From assembly GCA_002423465.1 (NCBI GenBank), contig DIWG01000044.1, positions 1-26,952 of the forward strand: a stretch of 26,952 bases of DNA, written 5' to 3'. The notes under the pieces are model-generated. The model worked only from the letters and a program-made list of their open reading frames with translations, searched no databases and was not told the origin of the DNA. The position numbers and the translations under genes were made by a program. Source of the DNA: Syntrophaceae bacterium UBA6112 (GTDB taxonomy: Bacteria; Desulfobacterota; Syntrophia; Syntrophales; UBA5619). This document shows, in pieces, positions 14,699 through 22,093 of the stretch (position 1 is its first letter; the number at the start of each line of letters is the position of its first letter).

Positions 14699-14908
14699 AT
14701 GGTCATTCACATTAATAGGGATTTTTGCAAGGGGTGCGGCTTCTGCATCACCTTCTGCCCGAAGAAGGTTTATGAGCGTTCGGGGGAATTGAACAAGAAG
14801 GGATATGAGCCGCCCAAGGCAGCCAGAACCGAGGATTGTTCTGAGTGCGGGATGTGTGATCTCTACTGTCCCGAATTCGCCATTGTCCTGGAGAAGAAGT
14901 CCGCCTGA
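14699..14908 (+). CDS. korD: 2-oxoacid:ferredoxin oxidoreductase, delta (2x[4Fe-4S] ferredoxin) subunit
   Basis: A 69-residue ferredoxin-type subunit with two complete [4Fe-4S] motifs: Cys10, 13, 16 and 20 (CKGCGFCITFCP) and Cys47, 50, 53 and 57 (CSECGMCDLYCP). It would pass electrons from the TPP-bearing catalytic subunit to free ferredoxin. The size and sequence fit the small delta subunit of four-subunit KorDABC/VorDABC enzymes rather than a free ferredoxin, and the alpha, beta and gamma genes follow directly. ATG 14699 has GGGAGG about 9 bases upstream. There is a 150-base gap to the alpha gene, longer than expected and holding a short direct repeat. Symbol is by gene-set analogy; the oxoacid is unknown. 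Confidence 0.85.
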   Translation: MVIHINRDFCKGCGFCITFCPKKVYERSGELNKKGYEPPKAARTEDCSECGMCDLYCPEFAIVLEKKSA

Positions 14909-14910
14909 TC

Positions 14911-15042
14911 CCGACGCCAAAAACGTCGAGAAGGGAAAGTTATGCCGGCATGTTGTTGCGGCAACCCCGGAAAAGCCTCGCACCATCCGATCGCAACGCA
15001 TCCGGAAAATCGTTGGAGATCAGATGGAGCCGACGCCAAAAA
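14911..15042 (+). repeat. 13-base direct repeat framing the korD-korA spacer
   Basis: CCGACGCCAAAAA occurs at 14911-14923 and again at 15030-15042, at the two ends of the 150-base spacer. The spacer itself has no convincing gene. The arrangement could be the scar of a small insertion or a slippage duplication. Confidence 0.4.
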
Positions 15043-15058
15043 ACAGGAGGTTTATGTT

Positions 15059-16228
15059 GTGTTAAAACAGGAATGCAGCATCAATAAATATTTTGTCCAG
15101 GGCGACGAGGCCATTGCCGAAGGCGCCATCGCCGCCGGATGCCGCTATTTTGCCGGTTATCCGATCACCCCGGCTTCGGAGATTTCGGAAACGATTGCCA
15201 GGCGTTTTCCCGAAGTGGGCGGTGTGGCGATCCAGATGGAGGATGAATTGGCATCAATTCATTCCGTGGGCGGCGCTTCCGCGGCCGGCATGAAGGCCAT
15301 GACCGTCTCCTCGGGTCCGGGCATCAGCCTGAAGCTCGAAGGCTTGGGCTGGGGCATCAAGAATGAGCTGCCCTATGTGGTGGTGGACGTGCAGCGGGCA
15401 GGCCCCAGCAATGGCGTCGCCACCCGCGTGGGGCAGGGCGATCTCTATACGGTGAAGTACGGCTCTGCAGGAGGGAACAACTCCATCATTGCCCTGTCGC
15501 CGATGAATGTTCAGGAGGCCTTCGATCTGACGGTTGATTGCTTCAATCTTTCCGAGATTTTCAGAACGCCGGTTTTTCTGCTGACCGACGAAACGGTGGG
15601 ACATACCCGGGAGTTGCTCGTCATTCCCGATCCGAGCGAGCTGAAAATCGTTCCCCGGCGAAAGCCGACGGTGCCGCCCTCGGAATTTCTGATGTATCCC
15701 CTGAACGCACCGGGGACCATCGACCATCCCTTTCCCAATATCGGTGAAGGTTACGGCATCTGCGTATCGCCCTATACCCATACGGCGAAAGGCTATGCCA
15801 CGACCTCGGAAATGGACCAGGACAAAATGGTTACCCATTTGGTCCGCAAGGTCACGGATCATCTGGATCGGCTGACCCGTGTTCAGGAAGAGATGCTCGA
15901 CGACGCTGAGTACGGCATCATCGCCTATGGCTGCGAAGCAAGGCCGGCCATGGAGGCGATGAAAAAGGCCCGGTCAGCGGGGATCAAAGTCGGATTTCTG
16001 CGGCCCATCATCATCTGGCCGTTCCCCGACGAGCCGGTCTACCGGATGGCCTGCAAGGTGAAGAAGATCCTGGTGCCTGAACTGAACCGCGACGGTCAGC
16101 TCTCCCGGGAAGTACAGCGGGCCGCCAAGGGCCAGGCCGAGGTCTACCATCTTGGATCGGGCGGTGTTGAAACCCATCAGCCGGTGCATGTTTATGACGA
16201 ACTGATGCGCATCATTCAGGGAAAATAG
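15059..16228 (+). CDS. korA: 2-oxoacid:ferredoxin oxidoreductase, alpha subunit
   Basis: A 389-residue subunit containing the pyrimidine-binding (PP-like) and transketolase C-terminal type domains of 2-oxoacid:ferredoxin oxidoreductases. It opens with FVQGDEAIAEGAIAAGCRYFAGYPITPASEI, the family signature in which the GYPITP stretch lines the TPP and substrate site. RAGPSNGVATRVGQGDL near 118-134 and FLLTDETVGHTRE near 177-189 follow. The start is GTG 15059, because AGGAGG is 8 bases upstream; the longer in-frame ATG at 14942 would translate the spacer and adds a non-family N-terminus. In the pathway the enzyme oxidatively decarboxylates a 2-oxoacid to acyl-CoA, CO2 and reduced ferredoxin. 2-oxoglutarate, branched-chain acids, pyruvate or, from context, sulfopyruvate are candidate substrates. 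Confidence 0.9.
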   Translation: MLKQECSINKYFVQGDEAIAEGAIAAGCRYFAGYPITPASEISETIARRFPEVGGVAIQMEDELASIHSVGGASAAGMKAMTVSSGPGISLKLEGLGWGIKNELPYVVVDVQRAGPSNGVATRVGQGDLYTVKYGSAGGNNSIIALSPMNVQEAFDLTVDCFNLSEIFRTPVFLLTDETVGHTRELLVIPDPSELKIVPRRKPTVPPSEFLMYPLNAPGTIDHPFPNIGEGYGICVSPYTHTAKGYATTSEMDQDKMVTHLVRKVTDHLDRLTRVQEEMLDDAEYGIIAYGCEARPAMEAMKKARSAGIKVGFLRPIIIWPFPDEPVYRMACKVKKILVPELNRDGQLSREVQRAAKGQAEVYHLGSGGVETHQPVHVYDELMRIIQGK

Positions 16229-16308
16229 CGCCGGTCCGCCGGATTTCTCCCGGCAGGAGATACAGTGGAACGCGGCATCCATAAGCAACGATGAAGGAGG
16301 CAAAACCT

Positions 16309-17172
16309 ATGAAGAACCAAGGAGGAGATCTCGAAAGAACCATCCATCCCTTGGCGGAAAAATATCTGCGGCAGGAGCGGATGCCCCATATGGCCTGTCC
16401 GGGCTGCGGCATCGGCCAGGTGGTCCATTCCACCCTGATCGCCTGCGACGAACTGGCATTGACCCCGGAGAATACGGTCTGGGTCCAGGGCGTGGGCTGT
16501 TCGAGCCGTATCACCTATACCCTCTGGAAGGGGGACAACATCGACGCCCACCACGGCCGTATCTTCGCCGTGGCCACGGGCCTGAAGCTCTCCCGGCCGG
16601 ATCTCAACTTTATCTGCTTCACCGGAGACGGCGACTGCATGTCCATCGGCGGCAACCATTTTCTCCATGCCTGCCGCCGCAATCTCGATGTGACGGCCAT
16701 CATGTTCAACAATGCCATCTATGGCATGACCGGCGGCCAGGTGGCGCCTACAACCCCGATGGGGGCCATGACGCCGACCACCCCCTACGGCAATATCGAG
16801 GATCCCATGGACTCGGTTCAGATCGCCCTGGCGGCCGGCGCCTCTTATGTGGCCCGGTGGCGCTCCACGGATTTCCGGCAGATCGTCGGTTCCATCAAGA
16901 AGGGGATCCAGACCAAAGGATTCAGTTTCATCGAAATCCTGACGCAGTGTCCCACCCAGTTCGGCCGTTATGTGCTGAAGACGGGCGATCCCATTAAAAT
17001 TGTGCAATGGTACAAGGACAATACCGTTACGCTGAAGAAGGCGGAAAAGATGACGCCGGAAGAGCTGAAGAATAAAATGCTGATCGGTGAGTTCGCCCAC
17101 AGGACCGATCGTACCGGTGTCGTGGAGCGGTATTGGGACATGATTCGAAAAATGCAAGGGGAGAGGACATAG
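16309..17172 (+). CDS. korB: 2-oxoacid:ferredoxin oxidoreductase, beta (TPP-binding) subunit
   Basis: A 287-residue catalytic subunit that binds thiamine diphosphate and Mg2+. The TPP motif runs from GDGD at 106-109 to Asn134-Asn135. Cys30, Cys33 and Cys64 (CPGCG and GVGCSSR) match the proximal [4Fe-4S] cluster ligands of this class, and the GGQVAPTTPMG segment follows the TPP motif as usual. ATG 16309 is chosen since GGAGG lies 8 bases before it; ATG 16291 overlaps that ribosome site. It is 80 bases after the alpha gene and 3 bases before gamma. The protein would work only with the alpha and gamma subunits. Substrate specificity in this family cannot be read reliably from sequence. Confidence 0.92.
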   Translation: MKNQGGDLERTIHPLAEKYLRQERMPHMACPGCGIGQVVHSTLIACDELALTPENTVWVQGVGCSSRITYTLWKGDNIDAHHGRIFAVATGLKLSRPDLNFICFTGDGDCMSIGGNHFLHACRRNLDVTAIMFNNAIYGMTGGQVAPTTPMGAMTPTTPYGNIEDPMDSVQIALAAGASYVARWRSTDFRQIVGSIKKGIQTKGFSFIEILTQCPTQFGRYVLKTGDPIKIVQWYKDNTVTLKKAEKMTPEELKNKMLIGEFAHRTDRTGVVERYWDMIRKMQGERT

Positions 17173-17175
17173 ATT

Positions 17176-17727
17176 ATGGCAAGAACGGAGTTACGCTTTG
17201 CAGGATTCGGCGGCCAGGGTCTGCTGCTGGCGGGCATCATGCTGGGCACGGCGGCCACGATTCTGGACTGCAAGAATGCCGCCCAGACACAGTCCTACGG
17301 AACCGAGGCCCGCGGCGGCGCAAGCCAGTGCAATGTGGTCATCGACGATGAGCCGATTACCTATGTCGGCGTCGTCAACCCGGATATCTTTGTCTGCATG
17401 AGTCAGGAGGCCTATGATAAACTCATCGTCGATGTCCGGGAAAATGGACTTGTCTTTTACGACAGCGACCTGGTGAAGATCAAGGAACTGCCGAAAACCC
17501 GACAAATTCCGATTCCGGCCACCAAGTCCGCCATCGACATTGTGGGCCGGAAGATCGTGGCCAATATGGTCATCCTGGGCAGCGTCATCGAGAGCACCGG
17601 GATCCTCGATGCCGATCTGATGAAGATGTGTATCCGGGAAAATGTCCCCAAGGGTACGGAGGAGATCAATCTGAAGGCCTTTGACAAGGGCAGGGAGCTC
17701 TATCGGGAGATTACGGGGAAGGCATAA
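17176..17727 (+). CDS. korC: 2-oxoacid:ferredoxin oxidoreductase, gamma subunit
   Basis: A 183-residue gamma subunit of the four-part oxidoreductase. The N-terminal RFAGFGGQGLLLAGIMLG and the following QTQSYGTEARGGASQCNVVI are diagnostic of this subunit, which contributes to CoA binding. ATG 17176 comes 3 bases after the beta stop, with a purine-rich AGGGGAGAGGA ribosome site inside the end of beta, so translation is tightly linked. The length is typical. The dehydrogenase gene follows after 19 bases, indicating a single transcript in which hydroxyacid oxidation and oxoacid decarboxylation are made together. Confidence 0.92.
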   Translation: MARTELRFAGFGGQGLLLAGIMLGTAATILDCKNAAQTQSYGTEARGGASQCNVVIDDEPITYVGVVNPDIFVCMSQEAYDKLIVDVRENGLVFYDSDLVKIKELPKTRQIPIPATKSAIDIVGRKIVANMVILGSVIESTGILDADLMKMCIRENVPKGTEEINLKAFDKGRELYREITGKA

Positions 17728-17746
17728 TCAATCATAGGGTGACGTT

Positions 17747-18721
17747 ATGAAAAAAAGGATTCTCATTACCGAAAACATCATCGGATCGGGGATTGACGGC
17801 CTGAAAGAGAAATATGATTGCCGCTGGGATAAGGATCTCTGGCAGAAACCGGAGGAGATTCTGGGGATGGCGGGTCAGTTTGAAGCGATCATTGTGCGCA
17901 ATCAGACGAAAGTGTCCGCCGATCTGCTGAAGGCCGCCACCCGTTGCCAGGTGATCGGCCGGGCCGGTGTTGGCGTCGACAACGTGGATGTCAAGGCCGC
18001 TTCGGAACTGGGCATCGTGGTGGCCTTCACGCCGGAGGAAAATGCGATCTCCGTGGCGGAAGAAGTCCTGGGCATGATGCTCTGCCTGGCCAAACGGTTT
18101 GTCGGCGCCGATGCGAGCGTCAAGGCCGGCAAGTGGGACCGGATGGCCTTTTTGGGTGTGGAACTCTTCGGCAAAACCCTGGGCGTCATCGGCCTGGGCA
18201 AAATCGGCGCCAGGGTGGCCATGCGCGCCCGGGCATTCGGCATGCGGATTATTGCCTATGATCCCTACCTCACACGGCACCATATCCACGTGACGGAAAA
18301 CCAGGCCGAACTGGTTGATCTGGAGATGCTGTTGCGGACCAGCGATTTCATCACCATCCACCTGCCCCTGACGGCGGAGACAAAGCATCTAATCAATCAG
18401 GACAGCCTGAGCAGAATGAAATCGACGGCTTATCTCATCAACACTTCGCGCGGTCCCATCATCAGCGAGGCAGATCTCTACGAGGCGCTGAAACGGAAGG
18501 TCATTGCAGGAGCCGCCCTCGATGTCCGCGAAACGGAGCCGCCGGGAGCGAGCCCCCTGAACAGCCTGGAGAACCTTCTGCTCACCCCGCATGTGGCCGC
18601 CTTCACCGTTGAGGCGCAGGACAAGGTTCAGGAGTCGCTTAGCGAAGATGTGGATCGTGTCCTGACCGGCATGCCGGCGCTCCGTTTTGCGAACTTCGCC
18701 AGACCGAAACGATCGGCATGA
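17747..18721 (+). CDS. D-isomer-specific 2-hydroxyacid dehydrogenase (SerA/SlcC-like)
   Basis: A 324-residue NAD-dependent dehydrogenase. The Rossmann motif is GVIGLGKIG (146-154). The catalytic triad positions are Arg235 (NTSRG), Glu264 (ETEPP) and His282 (TPHVAA), and the substrate loop GRAGVGVDNVD is at 71-81. It lacks the C-terminal ACT regulatory domain of biosynthetic SerA, so it is the short form used for catabolic hydroxyacids. The known (S)-sulfolactate dehydrogenase SlcC belongs to this family. With a racemase and an oxoacid oxidoreductase in the same operon, interconversion of sulfolactate and sulfopyruvate is a good guess; phosphoglycerate, glycerate or hydroxypyruvate are alternatives. 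ATG 17747 is preceded by a modest AGGGTGA. Confidence 0.88.
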   Translation: MKKRILITENIIGSGIDGLKEKYDCRWDKDLWQKPEEILGMAGQFEAIIVRNQTKVSADLLKAATRCQVIGRAGVGVDNVDVKAASELGIVVAFTPEENAISVAEEVLGMMLCLAKRFVGADASVKAGKWDRMAFLGVELFGKTLGVIGLGKIGARVAMRARAFGMRIIAYDPYLTRHHIHVTENQAELVDLEMLLRTSDFITIHLPLTAETKHLINQDSLSRMKSTAYLINTSRGPIISEADLYEALKRKVIAGAALDVRETEPPGASPLNSLENLLLTPHVAAFTVEAQDKVQESLSEDVDRVLTGMPALRFANFARPKRSA

Positions 18722-18777
18722 TCCGGGGTTGATGATTGCCGGAAAATGAACATTGTGGAAGAAATGAGGGGAAGCCT

Positions 18778-19767
18778 ATGAACGTCAAATTTTTTAAAAG
18801 AGCGGTCAAATGTCTCGATGCCACGATCGGCATCGTTTCCAATAACAGGGAACTGATCCGGGACAAGCGGTTCTTCCAATCTCCCAAAATGGAGTCGCTC
18901 CTAACCAATATTCACAAGCTGCCGGAGGTTCCCTATGAAAATATCGACGCCGAATTCATCGTGGTCGATGATCCGAAGGTGAAGCCCTCCATCTCCATCG
19001 GTCCCCGGACCTGCTTCTGCGCAGGAGACTTTACCCGCCTGGAAAAGGAGTGCGCTGATATCCGATACGGCCTTTTCGGCAATCTGGGTCTCTTTTTCCG
19101 CTACACCCTGGCCGTTTTGGAGCGTTGCCACGGCATATACAGCTTCCATGCCAGTTCGCTGTACATCCCGAGCAACAATACGCTGCTGCTGGTCATCGGG
19201 GAGGCGGGAGCCGGCAAGACAGTTTATCTGCTTGAAGGCGTGGTTCAGGGTTGGAAGATCTTCAGCACCGAAATGACCCACCTGCGCCTAACGAAAAAGG
19301 GCTACGAGTTTTACAAAGGCTCCCTCTACGACAATGTGCGCGTGGGCAATCTGGTCTATGATTTTCCCGAGGCTATCGAGAAGCTGAAACTGAAGATTCC
19401 GAAAGTGGACAATATCTGGGGTCACAAGATCACCATCGATCTGGAACCCCTCCAGGCGGCAGATGTATACAAGAATCCCCGGGTGCAGATTGCCAATGTG
19501 AAGATCGAATCGAACCGGGACAAAGCGGATGTCAGTGTCATGAAGAACAAGGACAAGATCGTCTGGACGCTCTATAAGAACGCCAGCGAAAAACTGGCGC
19601 CACCCTGGCTCATGTACGAGAGAATTCCCGTGGATGGCTGTGGCGATGAAAGCCTTTCCTGTGCCAGGTTGGAGGCGTTGCGCAGATTCATGGAGATCGG
19701 GGACATCCTGCCGGTGAAATCCATCTTTGCCGGCGTCAAGAGCTGCCTGGAAGGAATCGAAATGTAA
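18778..19767 (+). CDS. HPr kinase-like P-loop protein of unknown function
   Basis: A 329-residue protein with one clear motif, a Walker A P-loop GEAGAGKT at 141-148, preceded by SFHASSLYIPSNNTLLLVI. That layout (histidine, short strands, then P-loop) is the one of the HPr kinase/PEP carboxykinase-like fold. The aspartate pair that normally follows in HPr kinase is not seen; the matching segment reads WKIFSTEMTHLRL, so Glu165 could be the acidic residue. The N-terminal 120 residues and C-terminal 150 residues are not recognised. No signal peptide or membrane segment is present. ATG 18778 follows GAGGGG. Between a hydroxyacid dehydrogenase and a phosphosulfolactate synthase, a small-molecule kinase acting on sulfolactate is an attractive but unproven role; protein kinase or regulatory ATPase roles are open. 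Confidence 0.7.
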   Translation: MNVKFFKRAVKCLDATIGIVSNNRELIRDKRFFQSPKMESLLTNIHKLPEVPYENIDAEFIVVDDPKVKPSISIGPRTCFCAGDFTRLEKECADIRYGLFGNLGLFFRYTLAVLERCHGIYSFHASSLYIPSNNTLLLVIGEAGAGKTVYLLEGVVQGWKIFSTEMTHLRLTKKGYEFYKGSLYDNVRVGNLVYDFPEAIEKLKLKIPKVDNIWGHKITIDLEPLQAADVYKNPRVQIANVKIESNRDKADVSVMKNKDKIVWTLYKNASEKLAPPWLMYERIPVDGCGDESLSCARLEALRRFMEIGDILPVKSIFAGVKSCLEGIEM

Positions 19768-19877
19768 TCGGAGAAGGGCCTGTTTTTCAGGATCCGCTGT
19801 AAAATAGGCATAAACAGGTGTTGAACATCAATTCCGGGACGGATCGGACCGGAGACATTTAAAGAAGGAGGAAAGAG

Positions 19878-20690
19878 ATGAGCGTAAAAGCGTTTGACGG
19901 TGTATTTGAAATGCCGGTTCAGGGGAGAACGGTGAAGCCGCGGAAGGATGGCGTCACCATGCTGATCGACAAGGGTCTCGGACTGTCGGGAACGGAAGAC
20001 CTGATGCAGATGGCGAGCGATGCCATCGACATGGTCAAGATGACCTTCGGTACGACCGCCTTCATGGACATGGGCGTGGTCGAGGAAAAAATCGAGATCC
20101 TCAAGAGCTACGACGTCTACACGATGCCGGGCGGTACTTTCATGGAAGTGTCGGTATGGCAGAAGAGATTTCCCCAGTATCTGCTGCGCTGCAGGGATCT
20201 GGGATTCAACGCCATCGAGATCTCCGACGGCACCATCGAATTCGACATGAAGACCCGCAAGGACTGCATCAAGCGGGCCGTGGACATGGGATTCCTGGTC
20301 CTGACCGAAGTGGGCAAGAAAGACGCCAATGAGAAGGTTTCAGCGGCCCTGATGCACGAGGAGATCGCCTCCGATCTGGCCTGCGGTGCGGCGAAGGTCA
20401 TCGTGGAAGCGCGGGAGGCCGGCAAGGGCGTGGGGATCTATGATTCCTCGGGAAATGTGAAGACCGACGAGATCGACGCCATCATCGCCGGTGTCGATGA
20501 CCCCACCGTTCTGGAATGGGAAGCGCCGATCAAGAATCAGCAGCAGCACCTGATCATGCGTTTCGGCAGCAATGTCAACCTGGGCAATGTGCCCCCGGAA
20601 GACATCCTGGCCCTGGAAGCCCTGCGCTGCGGCCTGCGCGGCGACACGCTGAAGAAGGCCTGGGAAGTAAACAAGAACTGGAAGAAGTAG
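19878..20690 (+). CDS. comA: Phosphosulfolactate synthase family protein (ComA-like)
   Basis: A 270-residue TIM-barrel enzyme of the ComA family, which in methanogens adds sulfite to phosphoenolpyruvate to give (R)-2-phospho-3-sulfolactate, the first step of coenzyme M synthesis. Landmarks are IDKG at 30-33, PGGTFMEV at 84-91, NAIEISDGTIE at 111-121, TEVGKK at 143-148, VIVEARE at 174-180 and the C-terminal FGSNVNLGNVPPEDILALEALRCGLRGDT. ATG 19878 has AAGGAGG directly upstream. It is the last gene of the operon; a 110-base spacer before it holds a CCTGTTT/AAACAGG inverted repeat (19779-19818) and a TAAAAT hexamer at 19800 that might be a weak internal promoter. No ComB, ComD or ComE is nearby, so coenzyme M synthesis is not indicated. 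The direction of the reaction in this organism is undetermined. Confidence 0.88.
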   Translation: MSVKAFDGVFEMPVQGRTVKPRKDGVTMLIDKGLGLSGTEDLMQMASDAIDMVKMTFGTTAFMDMGVVEEKIEILKSYDVYTMPGGTFMEVSVWQKRFPQYLLRCRDLGFNAIEISDGTIEFDMKTRKDCIKRAVDMGFLVLTEVGKKDANEKVSAALMHEEIASDLACGAAKVIVEAREAGKGVGIYDSSGNVKTDEIDAIIAGVDDPTVLEWEAPIKNQQQHLIMRFGSNVNLGNVPPEDILALEALRCGLRGDTLKKAWEVNKNWKK

Positions 20691-20717
20691 CGCCAGGAAC
20701 TGATTTCCTTTACGGTC

Positions 20718-20752
20718 AAAAAAGCGGGGTCATCACGGCCCCGCTTTTTTTT
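20718..20752. terminator. Bidirectional terminator between comA and the aminotransferase
   Basis: AGCGGGG (20723-20729) pairs with CCCCGCT (20739-20745) over a 9-base loop, with A residues before and eight T residues after (20745-20752). It can end both the plus-strand operon and the converging minus-strand operon. Confidence 0.85.
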
Positions 20753-20812
20753 CCACAACTTTTCAGGAAAACGAAAACCGGCATCCTTCCCGAAGTAAAA
20801 AGATCTGTATCG

Positions 20813-21997
20813 CTATTTTAGCGTTTCAGCGATCCGGTCCAGTCCCTTGTCGATATTTGCCATGGATGTTGCGTAAGACAGCCGGAAATGGTTGTCCGAA
20901 CCGAATGCTATCCCCGGCACCACAGCCACTTTAGCCTCGTTCAGCAGCATTTCAGCAAGGTCAAGAGATCCTTGAATCCGCCTGCCCTTGATGGTCTTTC
21001 CCTTGAAGGAGGAAAAATTCGGGAAAATATAAAACGCGCCCTCCGGCTCAACATAAGTCAGACCCGGTATCCCGTCCAGGCGTTTCATGATGTGCCGCCT
21101 TCGTTGATCAAACTCGGATGCCATGGCCTGCACGACGCTGTCCGGCGTTTTAAAAGCTTCGATGGCGGCCACCTGCGTCATGGTCGCGGGGTTCGATGTG
21201 GAATGAGACTGGAGGTTGTCGATCGCGGAAACGATTTCCTTGTTGTCCGACGCGAGATAGCCGATACGCCAGCCTGTCATGGCGTACGTTTTGGACACGC
21301 TGTTGACCACGATGGTCTGTGCTTTAACTTGCGGTGAGAAGGAAGCAATGGAAATATACTTTTTCCCATTGTAAATCGTTTTCTCGTAAATCTCGTCGGA
21401 AACAATGAGCAGATTGTGTTTCAATGCGATGTCCGCCAGTTTCCTCAGCGAATCTTCCGAAAGCACTGCGCCTGTCGGGTTCGAAGGCGAGTTCACGATC
21501 ATGGCCTTTGTTTTTTTCGAGATCGATTTTTCAAGGATGTTGAAATCGATCTCGAAGTTCCTGGATTCGTCCAACTGCACAAAAACAGGAACGCCGTCGG
21601 CAATCCTTACCTGTTCCGCGTAGGATACCCAATACGGCGAGAAAAGGATCACTTCGTCGCCGGGGTTCAATACGGCCATGAAAATATTGTAAAGCGAGTG
21701 TTTGCCGCCGCAGGAAATGATAACATTCGACGGTTCGTACTCTAGCCCGTTTTCTTTCTTCAATTTCTCGGTTACTGCCGTCTTGAGTTCAGGTATTCCT
21801 GACGCCGCCGTGTACCGGGTCATGTTTGCCTTTATGGCGTTAATCCCGGCTTCTTTAATGTTTTCCGGCGTGTTAAAATCGGGCTCGCCCACACCGAAGC
21901 CGACAATATCGATTCCATTTTTAATCATCTGTTTCGCCTTTGCGTCGATTGCCAGTGTCGGCGAAGGCAAAACTTTTTTCAATCTGTCCGCAATCAT
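20813..21997 (-). CDS. Class I aspartate-type aminotransferase
   Basis: A 394-residue PLP aminotransferase of fold type I, cytoplasmic. It shows GVGEPDFNTPENI at 35-47, SPSNPTGAV at 170-178 (Asn173), Asp201 and Tyr204 (SDEIYEK) and Lys236 in SVSKTYAMTGWRIG, the PLP lysine with the arginine-containing loop of the aspartate subgroup. ATG at 21997 is used because GGAGG lies about 9 bases upstream; the 25-residue longer version has no ribosome site. It is the last gene of the minus-strand transporter cluster, 96 bases after the ATPase. Aspartate aminotransferases are known to accept L-cysteate, an aspartate analogue with a sulfonate side chain, giving sulfopyruvate. That would link this cluster to the converging operon. 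Ordinary aspartate or prephenate transamination is equally compatible with the sequence. Confidence 0.9.
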   Translation of the reverse strand: MIADRLKKVLPSPTLAIDAKAKQMIKNGIDIVGFGVGEPDFNTPENIKEAGINAIKANMTRYTAASGIPELKTAVTEKLKKENGLEYEPSNVIISCGGKHSLYNIFMAVLNPGDEVILFSPYWVSYAEQVRIADGVPVFVQLDESRNFEIDFNILEKSISKKTKAMIVNSPSNPTGAVLSEDSLRKLADIALKHNLLIVSDEIYEKTIYNGKKYISIASFSPQVKAQTIVVNSVSKTYAMTGWRIGYLASDNKEIVSAIDNLQSHSTSNPATMTQVAAIEAFKTPDSVVQAMASEFDQRRRHIMKRLDGIPGLTYVEPEGAFYIFPNFSSFKGKTIKGRRIQGSLDLAEMLLNEAKVAVVPGIAFGSDNHFRLSYATSMANIDKGLDRIAETLK

Positions 21998-22093
21998 GAT
22001 AAAACCTCCGGCATATGATGTGACGTTCGGCATACGATATTCTGCCGCGTCAACCGTCAATCCAGGGAACACACGAATGAGTTCCGAGGGGTG

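Noticed and set aside
14942..15058. 39-residue N-terminal extension of the alpha oxidoreductase subunit
   Set aside because: The family sequence begins at GTG 15059, which has AGGAGG at 8 bases; the extension is unlike the family.
21998..22072. Upstream start for the aspartate-type aminotransferase
   Set aside because: The start at 21997 has a good ribosome site and matches the family N-terminus; the extra 25 residues do not.
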